Of a stretch of 10,206 nt of DNA, positions 1 to 6,308 are shown piece after piece; position 1 is the stretch's first letter; every line of letters starts with the position of its first letter. Source of the DNA: Rhodobiaceae bacterium. Its GTDB lineage: Bacteria; Pseudomonadota; Alphaproteobacteria; RS24. The position numbers and the translations under genes were made by a program. Below the pieces are notes generated by a model. That model saw only the letters and a list, made by a program, of their open reading frames with translations, searched no databases and was not told where the DNA came from. The stretch spans positions 1 to 10,206 of the forward strand of contig NYTN01000037.1 in NCBI GenBank assembly GCA_002683515.1, read 5' to 3'.

Positions 1-377
1 CTTTCACCTCCAGAAAGATTTTCAAGTCCCTGCTCAGGAGACAAACGCAAATCAGCCATCAACTGAAAAGCCCGTTGCTTTTCTTCATTATCCATAAGCT
101 CATCCAGAACATAATCACCAATGGTCGAAGACCCTTTGAATGTAGGGTCCTGATCTAGATAACTGACCTTAATTCCGGGCTGAACAAATCTCTCACCACT
201 ATCCGGCTCAACCATTCCAGCAGCAATTTTAAGAAGCGTCGATTTGCCCGACCCATTTCTTCCGACAACGCATAGCCTCTCCCCCGGTGCTATAGAGAAA
301 TCTGCGCCCTCAAGAAGAGGCGTCACACCAAAAGTCAGATTTACATCCTGAAGATATAAAATAGGTGGGCTGGACAT
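1..377 (-). CDS. ABC-F family ATPase (Uup-like), partial, C-terminal part outside window
   Basis: This is the N-terminal 125 residues of a cytoplasmic ABC-F protein; the reading frame is open at position 1. Visible in the first nucleotide-binding domain are Walker A GRNGSGKST (residues 39-47), a Q-loop in YLDQDP (Q76) and the ABC signature LSGGE (121-125) right at the edge. There is no membrane segment. Family knowledge: ABC-F proteins carry two such ATPase domains, have no transmembrane partner and act on ribosomes or, for Uup, in ribosome and DNA-related housekeeping. The residues after the Q-loop (DPTFKGSSTIGDYV) resemble the Uup branch, which is an inference from memory; EttA or another ABC-F member cannot be excluded without the second half. 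The ATG at 377 is chosen because the homology begins right after it; the ribosome site upstream (GAGAA) is weak. The gene is transcribed divergently from mutA. Confidence 0.9.
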   Translation of the reverse strand, partial: MSSPPILYLQDVNLTFGVTPLLEGADFSIAPGERLCVVGRNGSGKSTLLKIAAGMVEPDSGERFVQPGIKVSYLDQDPTFKGSSTIGDYVLDELMDNEEKQRAFQLMADLRLSPEQGLENLSGGE

Positions 378-388
378 CACTATTTCTC

Positions 389-403
389 AATTATTCTCTA
401 TAA
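389..403 (+). repeat. 15-bp element, copy 1 (AATTATTCTCTATAA)
   Basis: The sequence AATTATTCTCTATAA recurs at 526-540 in the same orientation with one mismatch (A to G at position 12). This copy sits 12-26 bp upstream of the ABC-F start codon, over the place where its ribosome site and possibly its -10 region would lie. It could be a regulator-binding half of a paired site or a chance repeat in AT-rich DNA. Confidence 0.5.
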
Positions 404-430
404 TTCTGAAAGGGCTTCATATCATGTCCT

Positions 431-458
431 ACGCATCCATCCAATGCACCCAATGCGT
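431..458. repeat. Small inverted repeat with internal direct repeat
   Basis: ACGCAT (431-436) and ATGCGT (453-458) form perfect 6-bp inverted arms around a 16-bp spacer. The same stretch holds CCAATGC twice (441-447 and 450-456), 9 bp apart. It lies in the middle of the divergent intergenic region, where an operator could sit. The arms are short, so chance is a real alternative. Confidence 0.3.
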
Positions 459-525
459 CATAGCGCCATTAAATAATAAGAGTTTGTAGAGTTGTCTAAT
501 GATTGTGCTAGCTCTCAAGATTTGA

Positions 526-540
526 AATTATTCTCTGTAA
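526..540 (+). repeat. 15-bp element, copy 2 (AATTATTCTCTGTAA)
   Basis: This is the second copy of the element at 389-403, 14 of 15 bases identical and in the same orientation, 137 bp away. It ends directly before the in-frame ATG at 541 and 46 bp before the preferred mutA start at 586. The two copies flank the divergent promoter region. Confidence 0.5.
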
Positions 541-585
541 ATGTTATGTGCCTATCACACTATAGATAAATCTGAGTCTCCATTC

Positions 586-2400
586 ATGACGCAAGAAACA
601 AACCTATCCCTTGGAAATGATTTTCCGGATGCCGATAAAAAAGATTGGTTAGACGCCGTTGATAAAGCTCTTCGGGGAGCCGCTTACGAGTCATTACAAA
701 GCCGTCATAATGGATTAAACAGGGAACCTCTCTACACAAATGAGACAGTCAAGTTACCTAGATCTGCTCATGGCATGCCAGGCCAAGCCCCCTTTTTGCG
801 GGGAAGCCAATCACTTTCAAATTCATTTCTGCCTTGGCATATTGCATCGCGCTTCACCCCCGGGCGTAAAGGTAATGGCAATGAAGATGTTCTCACTGAG
901 CTAGAAGGCGGTGTAAGCGCGTTACTTCTGGAGTGTCGTTTTGATGACGTTACGTCTGCGCATCTTGATAAATTGCTTCAAGGTGTAGATTTGAACATTG
1001 CACCTGTATTTTTGCGCGCTAACGACAATGCCGCCAACCTTGCGCTTCATCTTGCAAGCAAAGCAGGTGAAGAAGCTACAATATATCTCGATCTCGACCC
1101 GCTAGGTTATGCCGCCGCTTCGGGTTTAAAGATTGACGATGATATCGACACAATTTTCTCCGGTATGGCGGAGCTTATTTCACAAACTCAATCATCAAAA
1201 AATATTCGTCTTATGACTGCCAGTGGGGTGCCTTATCATAATGCAGGAGCAGATGTGATAACGGAACTTGCTGCCATTATCGCTACCGCCACTCATTATA
1301 TGCGCTATCTGGAACAATCAGGGCTTGATGTTACAGTCATACTCACTCGTCTGACTTTGACAGTAAGTTCTGACACTGATTTCTTTGGCTCTATTGCCAA
1401 GCTCCGTGCCTTACGCCTCCTTTGGGGGAATGTTTGCGCTGCACTTAAACAGGATAAAATAGTCCCGCCTTTTATTCACGCTGAAGGGTCTGAAAGATAT
1501 TTCTCACTCGCTGACCCATGGGTCAACATGCTGCGGGCTACGATGTCTACGCTTGCCGCAGGTATTGGGGGGGCAGACGTAGTGACCGCTCTGCCATGCA
1601 CATCAATTGCCGAAAGTGATAATCTCTTAACCCGGCGTGTCGCAAGAAATACGCAGGTAATTTTGCAGGAAGAAAGTCATATTGGCCAAGTTATGGACCC
1701 CGCCGGTGGCTCTTGGTATGTCGAGTCCCTTTCCGAAGCACTTGCCTCTGATAGCTGGTCTCTTTTCCAGGACATAGAAAAAGCGGGCGGCATTGCTTCC
1801 CTTGAAGGCATACACATAATCTCCTCGCGGATTGAGGATAATCAACTTTCAGAAAATAAAGATGTAGCAAAACGTAAAATGCCGGTCCTAGGTGCCGGTG
1901 ATTTTGCCAATCTGGAAGAAGCTTTACTAAAGCCCCGTCCAGCTTATGGGAGAGGCATCCTTAGAGAAACTCGGCCTGCATCAGCATTTGAACAATTACG
2001 TTTTGTTGCTGAAACCCATAAGCCTAAAGTTTATTTAGCTGTACTTGGGGAAACTGCAGAATTCACTGCTAGATCAAATTTTGCCACAAACCTTTTTGCG
2101 GCTGGTGGGATTGAAAGCCATCTTGGCTGTGGTGGAAGTGACCTCACGAAAATTATTGATGACTTTACCGCCAGCAGGTTTTCTGTCGCAGCTATTTGCG
2201 GCACAGATGCCGCTTATGAAGAACATGCTGATACTCTTGCGCAAAGCCTCGCTGAAGCGGGGTGCGCACATGTATGGCTCGCAGGAAAATATGAGTCAGA
2301 CGCAATTAACGGAAATATTTTTATGGGCTGCGACACGATCTCGGTTTTGCAATTAACGCTGAGCCTTTCAGGTATTTCATTTAAAGAGGGTCAATCATGA
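586..2400 (+). CDS. mutA: Methylmalonyl-CoA mutase small (beta) subunit MutA
   Basis: This is the non-catalytic partner of MutB in the heterodimeric adenosylcobalamin-dependent mutase that turns (R)-methylmalonyl-CoA into succinyl-CoA in the cytoplasm. From ATG 586 the protein has 604 residues, near the family norm. An N-terminal DFPDADKKDWL segment is followed by a TIM-barrel domain with typical MutA stretches (RRVARNTQVILQEES, then DPAGGSWYVE). A C-terminal cobalamin-domain fold starts near residue 479 but lacks the DxHxxG cobalt-ligand motif; the aligned place reads LGETAEF. Loss of this motif is expected for MutA and separates it from MutB. An in-frame ATG at 541 would add 15 residues, but these look unlike the family and follow no ribosome site. 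ATG 586 has only a weak GAG upstream. The stop overlaps the mutB start (ATGA), implying co-translation and equal stoichiometry. Confidence 0.95.
   Translation: MTQETNLSLGNDFPDADKKDWLDAVDKALRGAAYESLQSRHNGLNREPLYTNETVKLPRSAHGMPGQAPFLRGSQSLSNSFLPWHIASRFTPGRKGNGNEDVLTELEGGVSALLLECRFDDVTSAHLDKLLQGVDLNIAPVFLRANDNAANLALHLASKAGEEATIYLDLDPLGYAAASGLKIDDDIDTIFSGMAELISQTQSSKNIRLMTASGVPYHNAGADVITELAAIIATATHYMRYLEQSGLDVTVILTRLTLTVSSDTDFFGSIAKLRALRLLWGNVCAALKQDKIVPPFIHAEGSERYFSLADPWVNMLRATMSTLAAGIGGADVVTALPCTSIAESDNLLTRRVARNTQVILQEESHIGQVMDPAGGSWYVESLSEALASDSWSLFQDIEKAGGIASLEGIHIISSRIEDNQLSENKDVAKRKMPVLGAGDFANLEEALLKPRPAYGRGILRETRPASAFEQLRFVAETHKPKVYLAVLGETAEFTARSNFATNLFAAGGIESHLGCGGSDLTKIIDDFTASRFSVAAICGTDAAYEEHADTLAQSLAEAGCAHVWLAGKYESDAINGNIFMGCDTISVLQLTLSLSGISFKEGQS
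2385..2390 (+). promoter_or_regulatory. Ribosome binding site of mutB inside mutA
   Basis: AGAGGG lies 6 bp before the mutB ATG at 2397, within the last codons of mutA. It is a strong Shine-Dalgarno match, clearly better than anything before mutA, and it fixes the mutB start. Confidence 0.75.
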
Positions 2401-4589
2401 GCCAGCTACCTGATTTCAGTAACATCTCCTTTGATGCCAGCGCAGCTATTGAGCCGGAAAACCAAAAAAAAGATTGGCAGGAAGCTATCAACCGAAATAA
2501 TGATCGCAAATCCCGCGAAACGCCGGAAGGCTTGTCTCTCAAAAGATTATATACTGAAGAAGATACTAAGGATTTGCCGCATATGGGTGGGTATCCCGGT
2601 ATTCCTCCCTATATTCGCGGCCCCTATGCGACCATGTATGTCAACAAACCATGGACAGTCAGGCAATATGCAGGTTTCTCAACTGCAGAAGCCTCTAACG
2701 CCTTTTATCGCCGTAATCTAAAAGCAGGACAAAAGGGTCTTTCGGTAGCCTTCGACCTCGCAACACATAGGGGTTATGACAGTGACCATCCACGCGTGGC
2801 TGGTGATGTCGGCATGGCAGGTGTCGCGATTGACTCTATTTATGATATGCGCATGTTGTTTGACGGCATTCCGTTGGATGAAATGAGCGTTTCCATGACC
2901 ATGAATGGTGCGGTTCTTCCGATTATGGCGCTCTATATTATCGCCGCTGAAGAGCAAGGTGTTGGGCCTGAGAAACTGGCCGGTACAATTCAGAACGACA
3001 TCCTCAAAGAGTTTATGGTTCGCAATACATATATCTATCCGCCTCGACATTCCATGCGGATAATCTCGGATATTTTTGCCTATACCTCTGCCCATATGCC
3101 TAAATTCAATTCAATTTCAATATCCGGTTATCATATGCAAGAAGCTGGCGCCACGGCAGATCTTGAGTTAGCCTATACGCTGGCCGATGGGGTTGAATAT
3201 GTTCGTGCAGGAATGGATGCAGGGCTAGACATTGATATATTTGCTCCCCGTATGTCTTTCTTCTGGGCTATTGGCATGGATTTCTTTATGGAAATTGCCA
3301 AAATGCGCGCAGGGCGTCTTTTATGGTCCCAACTCATGCAGGGACTTGGCGCGAAAAACCCGAAATCACTAGCCCTAAGAACTCATTGTCAAACCTCCGG
3401 ATGGAGTCTGACCGCTCAGGATATTTACAATAACATTACCAGAACCTGTGTTGAAGCAATGGCGGCTACACAAGGTCACACCCAGTCACTTCACACCAAC
3501 AGCTTTGATGAAGCCTTGGCATTACCAACGGACTTTTCTGCTCGGATTGCAAGGAATACTCAATTGCTTTTGCAGATGGAGAGCCGAACAACCAATGTGA
3601 TTGACCCTTGGGGTGGCAGTTATTTTGTTGAACGACTGACGCATGACCTTGCGGCGAAAGCACTTGAGCATATTAAAGAGGTCGAAAGCTCCGGCGGTAT
3701 GACCAAAGCGATTGAACAAGGGCTCCCTAAAATGCGGATAGAAGAAGCCGCAGCCCATACACAAGCGCGCATAGACAGTGGAAAACAGACAGTCGTAGGG
3801 GTGAACAAATTCCGCCTTGAACAAGAAGATAATGTTGATGTCCTGAAAGTTGATAACAGCGCCGTACGTGGATCGCAGATTGAGCGTCTTCAAAAACTCA
3901 AAAATGAACGCAATAGTGAAGCAGTTACAAAATCCTTGGAAGCTCTTACACACGCTGCAAGCTCAGGCGAAGGCAACTTGCTGGGACTTGCTGTGGATGC
4001 AGCTCGTGCCAAAGCAACAGTCGGAGAGATTTCCGATGCCATGGAGAAAGCTTTTACCCGCCATAAAGCAAAACCAAATGTTATTTCAGGTGTCTATGCC
4101 AACAATTTTGGTAACGACAGTGATGCCATAGTTGAAGTGCGCGATATGGTTTCGCGCTTTGCACAAAGACAAGGCTGTAACCCTAAGATATATATAGCAA
4201 AAATAGGTCAGGATGGCCATGATCGCGGACAGAAAGTTGTCGCGACAGCTTTTGCAGATTTAGGGTTTGATGTGATTGTCGGCCCTCTATTCCAAACACC
4301 GGCAGAGGCAGCTGCGGATGCCATTGAAGGCGGAGCGCATGCTGTTGGCGTGAGTTCCCTTGCTGCCGGTCATTTGACCTTAGTGCCTGAATTAAGGGAA
4401 GAACTGAATTCGCAAGACAGGCAAGATATTATGGTGATTGTTGGCGGTGTTATTCCACCTCAAGATTTTGATTCTTTGTATAAGGCTGGCGCAAAAGCAA
4501 TATTTCCGCCTGGTTCGGTTATCCCGGATGCCGCTAAAACTTTACTGACTGAACTTTCTGCACATCTTGGGCATAATGAACGACCTTGA
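2397..4589 (+). CDS. mutB: Methylmalonyl-CoA mutase large (alpha) catalytic subunit MutB
   Basis: This is the catalytic subunit (730 residues, full length) of adenosylcobalamin-dependent methylmalonyl-CoA mutase, which interconverts (R)-methylmalonyl-CoA and succinyl-CoA in propionyl-CoA, odd-chain fatty acid and branched-chain amino acid use. A short N-terminal arm leads into the substrate-binding TIM barrel (about residues 50-420), a linker, and a C-terminal cobalamin domain (about 590-725). The latter carries DGHDRG (606-611) with H608 as the expected lower cobalt ligand, followed by GVSSLAAGH and VGGVIP. Y91 (in RQYAGFS), R209 (in FMVRNTY) and Y245-H246 (in GYHMQEAGAT) correspond to Y89, R207, Y243 and H244 of the Propionibacterium enzyme. 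Y and R at the first two places favour methylmalonyl-CoA over isobutyryl-CoA mutase, which has F and Q there. A small oddity is PPRHSMRI, where relatives usually read PPxPSMRI. No meaB chaperone gene follows. Confidence 0.97.
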   Translation: MSQLPDFSNISFDASAAIEPENQKKDWQEAINRNNDRKSRETPEGLSLKRLYTEEDTKDLPHMGGYPGIPPYIRGPYATMYVNKPWTVRQYAGFSTAEASNAFYRRNLKAGQKGLSVAFDLATHRGYDSDHPRVAGDVGMAGVAIDSIYDMRMLFDGIPLDEMSVSMTMNGAVLPIMALYIIAAEEQGVGPEKLAGTIQNDILKEFMVRNTYIYPPRHSMRIISDIFAYTSAHMPKFNSISISGYHMQEAGATADLELAYTLADGVEYVRAGMDAGLDIDIFAPRMSFFWAIGMDFFMEIAKMRAGRLLWSQLMQGLGAKNPKSLALRTHCQTSGWSLTAQDIYNNITRTCVEAMAATQGHTQSLHTNSFDEALALPTDFSARIARNTQLLLQMESRTTNVIDPWGGSYFVERLTHDLAAKALEHIKEVESSGGMTKAIEQGLPKMRIEEAAAHTQARIDSGKQTVVGVNKFRLEQEDNVDVLKVDNSAVRGSQIERLQKLKNERNSEAVTKSLEALTHAASSGEGNLLGLAVDAARAKATVGEISDAMEKAFTRHKAKPNVISGVYANNFGNDSDAIVEVRDMVSRFAQRQGCNPKIYIAKIGQDGHDRGQKVVATAFADLGFDVIVGPLFQTPAEAAADAIEGGAHAVGVSSLAAGHLTLVPELREELNSQDRQDIMVIVGGVIPPQDFDSLYKAGAKAIFPPGSVIPDAAKTLLTELSAHLGHNERP

Positions 4590-4610
4590 GTTGGGTTAAC
4601 CGCCTAACTT
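4588..4610 (+). terminator. Possible weak intrinsic terminator at the mutB/tesB convergent junction
   Basis: GTTGGG (4590-4595) can pair with CCTAAC (4603-4608), with one G-U pair and a 7-nt loop. The stem can extend by A4589-T4609 and a further G-U pair. A short T-rich run (TTCTTTC, 4609-4615) follows. The hairpin overlaps the mutB stop codon and the tesB stop codon. On the opposite strand the G-U pair becomes an A-C mismatch and no T tract follows, so it would serve mutB only. The stem is short and the T tract poor. Confidence 0.3.
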
Positions 4611-5458
4611 CTTTCGCGCATCAGTCCTTCTTGAGAGGCCGAGGCAACCAGCTTTCCATCGCGTGTGTAGATGGAGGCAAAATTCAACCCCCTTCCAGCT
4701 CCCGTTACCGGTGAATGCTGAGAGAAAAGCAACCAATCATCAATCTTATAGGGATGATAAAACCATAACGCATGGTCAAGGCTAGCAGTTTGGATATCTG
4801 TATTCATATAATCTTTGCCATGAACGCGCAGGCCACTATCCAGCAAAGTCAAATCGGACATATAAGTCAGTACGAGCCGTTGGTGATCAACATCATTGGG
4901 TATGGTGTCATCAGTTAAGCGTATCCAAACATTATTGAGGGATTCAATCGGCTGTGGGTTCAGGTAATCCATTGGTGTGACTGGGCGAACCTCATAGGCG
5001 CGTTTACGTAAGATATTTTCCCGAAACTCCTCTGGAATTTTATCGATAATATCTGATTGTAATTCCTGAAGAGATTTCAGGGTTTCGGGTGCAGGTACAT
5101 CCGGCATTCCTTCGTCATGCTCCAGTCCAAACTCTTCCACCTGAAACGACAGTGCCATATTGAGAATTTGCTTGCCGTTTTGAATTGCTGTCACCCTACG
5201 ACTTGAAAAACTTCTTCCGTCACGCGCAATGTCAACATCGTAAATAATCGGCTTCGAGCGGTCACCCGGTCTCAGAAAATAAGCATGTAAAGAGTGGCAT
5301 GGTCTATTATCAACTGTATGAGAAGCGGCAGAGAGGCCTTGAGCAATCACCTGACCGCCATAAACACGACCTGCTCCCCCTTGCGGCGTAAATCCGCGGA
5401 AAATCAAATCATCAATTTGTTCAATATCGAGAATGCTCTTTAAACTGACAGTCCCCAT
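4604..5458 (-). CDS. tesB: Acyl-CoA thioesterase II (TesB-like)
   Basis: This 284-residue cytoplasmic double hot-dog thioesterase hydrolyses acyl-CoA to free fatty acid and CoA. It matches E. coli TesB over its full length: VYGGQVIAQ (32-40), HAYFLRPGD (58-66), SRRVTAIQNGK (86-96), and the C-terminal ASASQEGLMR. The catalytic triad is seen as D202 (in YMSDL), S226 (in TASLDH) and Q276 (in SQEGLM), equivalent to D204, T228 and Q278 of E. coli. The serine for threonine change is conservative and, to my knowledge, common in the family. The start lies 12 bp after the sufA stop with a weak purine-rich ribosome site, so it is probably read from the suf transcript as its last gene. Its end faces mutB at 14 bp. 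A link to acyl-CoA turnover with the mutase is possible but not shown. Confidence 0.95.
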   Translation of the reverse strand: MGTVSLKSILDIEQIDDLIFRGFTPQGGAGRVYGGQVIAQGLSAASHTVDNRPCHSLHAYFLRPGDRSKPIIYDVDIARDGRSFSSRRVTAIQNGKQILNMALSFQVEEFGLEHDEGMPDVPAPETLKSLQELQSDIIDKIPEEFRENILRKRAYEVRPVTPMDYLNPQPIESLNNVWIRLTDDTIPNDVDHQRLVLTYMSDLTLLDSGLRVHGKDYMNTDIQTASLDHALWFYHPYKIDDWLLFSQHSPVTGAGRGLNFASIYTRDGKLVASASQEGLMRERS

Positions 5459-5470
5459 TTTATTCTTTCT

Positions 5471-5842
5471 TTAATTAGGTGTTTTCGCAGGTGCCAATGT
5501 AACGCTTTCTCCACACCCACAAGCATCGGTCTGATTAGGATTATTAAACACAAATCCCGAAGCAAGTTTTTCAGATTGAAAATCCATTTCCGTTCCTATT
5601 AGGAACAGAACTGCTTTGATATCCACCAAAACTGTAACGCCCTTATCCTCAACAACTTCATCCTGAGGCATGATTTCGGTGGCATATTCCATTGTATATT
5701 CCATGCCTGCGCAACCCGCATTTTTTAGACCGAGGCGAACCCCAAGATAATTTTCATCCGACTGCGCCATAATGTGCTTTACGCGATCAGCTGCAGCGTC
5801 TGTAAGTGTAATTGTTTTTGGCAATTGAAGAGTTTGGTTCAT
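5471..5842 (-). CDS. sufA: HesB/IscA-type iron-sulfur carrier (SufA)
   Basis: This 123-residue A-type carrier receives Fe-S clusters from the SufBCD scaffold and passes them to apo-proteins in the cytoplasm. The three cluster-binding cysteines are present with family spacing: C44 in NAGCAGMEYTM, then C108 and C110 in ACGCGES, giving C-x63-C-x-C. The first half carries the usual ITLTDAAADRV start of the fold, and the GCAGMEYTM variant is typical of carriers in alphaproteobacterial suf operons. A short threonine- and alanine-rich tail follows the last cysteines. The start is supported by GGGG about 8 bp upstream and follows the sufT stop by 15 bp. The family members IscA, ErpA and SufA are hard to tell apart by sequence; the name rests mainly on operon position. 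Confidence 0.93.
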   Translation of the reverse strand: MNQTLQLPKTITLTDAAADRVKHIMAQSDENYLGVRLGLKNAGCAGMEYTMEYATEIMPQDEVVEDKGVTVLVDIKAVLFLIGTEMDFQSEKLASGFVFNNPNQTDACGCGESVTLAPAKTPN

Positions 5843-5857
5843 TATCTACCCCTATAC

Positions 5858-6304
5858 CTAAAACATATTCAGTGCAACACGGGCCTCATCGGTCATACGA
5901 CTTGGGTCCCATGGTGGTTCAAAAACCATATTTACCTTCACATCACCAATGCCATCAAGGGCGCTAACAGCATCCTGAACCCAAACCGGCATATGTTCGG
6001 CAACCGGGCATCCGGGAGCTGTAAGGGTCATATCAATATTTACATCCCTGTCATCGGTAACCTCTACACGATAAATCAGGCCAAGCTCGTAAATATCAAC
6101 TGGGATTTCAGGGTCGTATACACTCTTCAAAGCGCCGACGATTTCATCTGTTAGGGCCTGCATTTCAGGAGAAATTTCAGGGGTAGCAGTTTCATCATCA
6201 CTTTCAGCAGGTACTGTAGCTAGATCAGAAGATGTCTGAGCAACTTGAGCCTCAGCTGAAGTATCAATAACCGGCATGTCTTTATCTTGTGTGCTCTCAG
6301 ACAT
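5858..6304 (-). CDS. sufT: SufT, DUF59/MIP18 family Fe-S maturation factor
   Basis: This 148-residue protein has a DUF59 domain (about residues 47-148) and no catalytic function of its own known. SufT proteins help mature Fe-S proteins, mainly under high demand. Visible hallmarks are DPEIPVDIYELGLIY (64-78), the conserved cysteine C99 in TAPGCPVA, and the C-terminal PPWDPSRMTDEAR block. Residues 1-46 form a low-complexity extension rich in Asp, Glu, Ser, Thr and Ala, with no predicted fold or targeting signal. The start lies 4 bp past the sufS stop, and the GGTGAG ribosome site overlaps that stop, suggesting coupled translation. PaaD-type and Mrp-associated DUF59 proteins are related, but the setting between sufS and sufA points to SufT. 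Confidence 0.93.
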   Translation of the reverse strand: MSESTQDKDMPVIDTSAEAQVAQTSSDLATVPAESDDETATPEISPEMQALTDEIVGALKSVYDPEIPVDIYELGLIYRVEVTDDRDVNIDMTLTAPGCPVAEHMPVWVQDAVSALDGIGDVKVNMVFEPPWDPSRMTDEARVALNMF

Positions 6305-6308
6305 TATC

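Larger units (their letters stand above)
378..585. promoter_or_regulatory. Divergent intergenic control region between ABC-F gene and mutA
   Basis: This AT-rich stretch of about 208 bp lies between two divergent genes and must hold both promoters. No strong sigma70-like pair stands out. For mutA, TTGAAA (522-527) is a fair -35 match, but the hexamer 17 bp further (TATGTG, 545-550) is poor; TTGTGC (503-508) with AATTAT (526-531) is an equally weak alternative. The region also holds the repeats listed separately at 389-403, 431-458 and 526-540. I see no small ORF or riboswitch-like structure. That it regulates both genes is inferred from position. Confidence 0.4.

Noticed and set aside
1..377. 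ABC-F gene read as a transporter ATPase
   Set aside because: No permease is nearby and the sequence after the Q-loop fits the ABC-F/Uup group, although the second domain is not visible.
586..2400. MutA as a decayed mutase because it lacks the DxHxxG motif
   Set aside because: Loss of the cobalamin-ligand motif is normal for the small subunit of heterodimeric mutases, and the frame is intact.
2718..3095. 125-residue open frame on the minus strand inside mutB
   Set aside because: It overlaps the highly conserved TIM-barrel part of MutB and its translation shows no family features.
3522..3953. 143-residue open frame on the minus strand inside mutB
   Set aside because: It lies wholly within well-conserved mutB coding sequence, has no recognisable domain and no convincing ribosome site. 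It is a shadow frame.
4594..4601. GGTTAACC palindrome as an operator
   Set aside because: It is only 8 bp long and lies between converging gene ends, where a terminator stem is a likelier reading.
5774..6154. 126-residue open frame on the plus strand antisense to sufA and sufT
   Set aside because: Both genes beneath it have clear conserved motifs and near-contiguous spacing, and this frame resembles nothing known.
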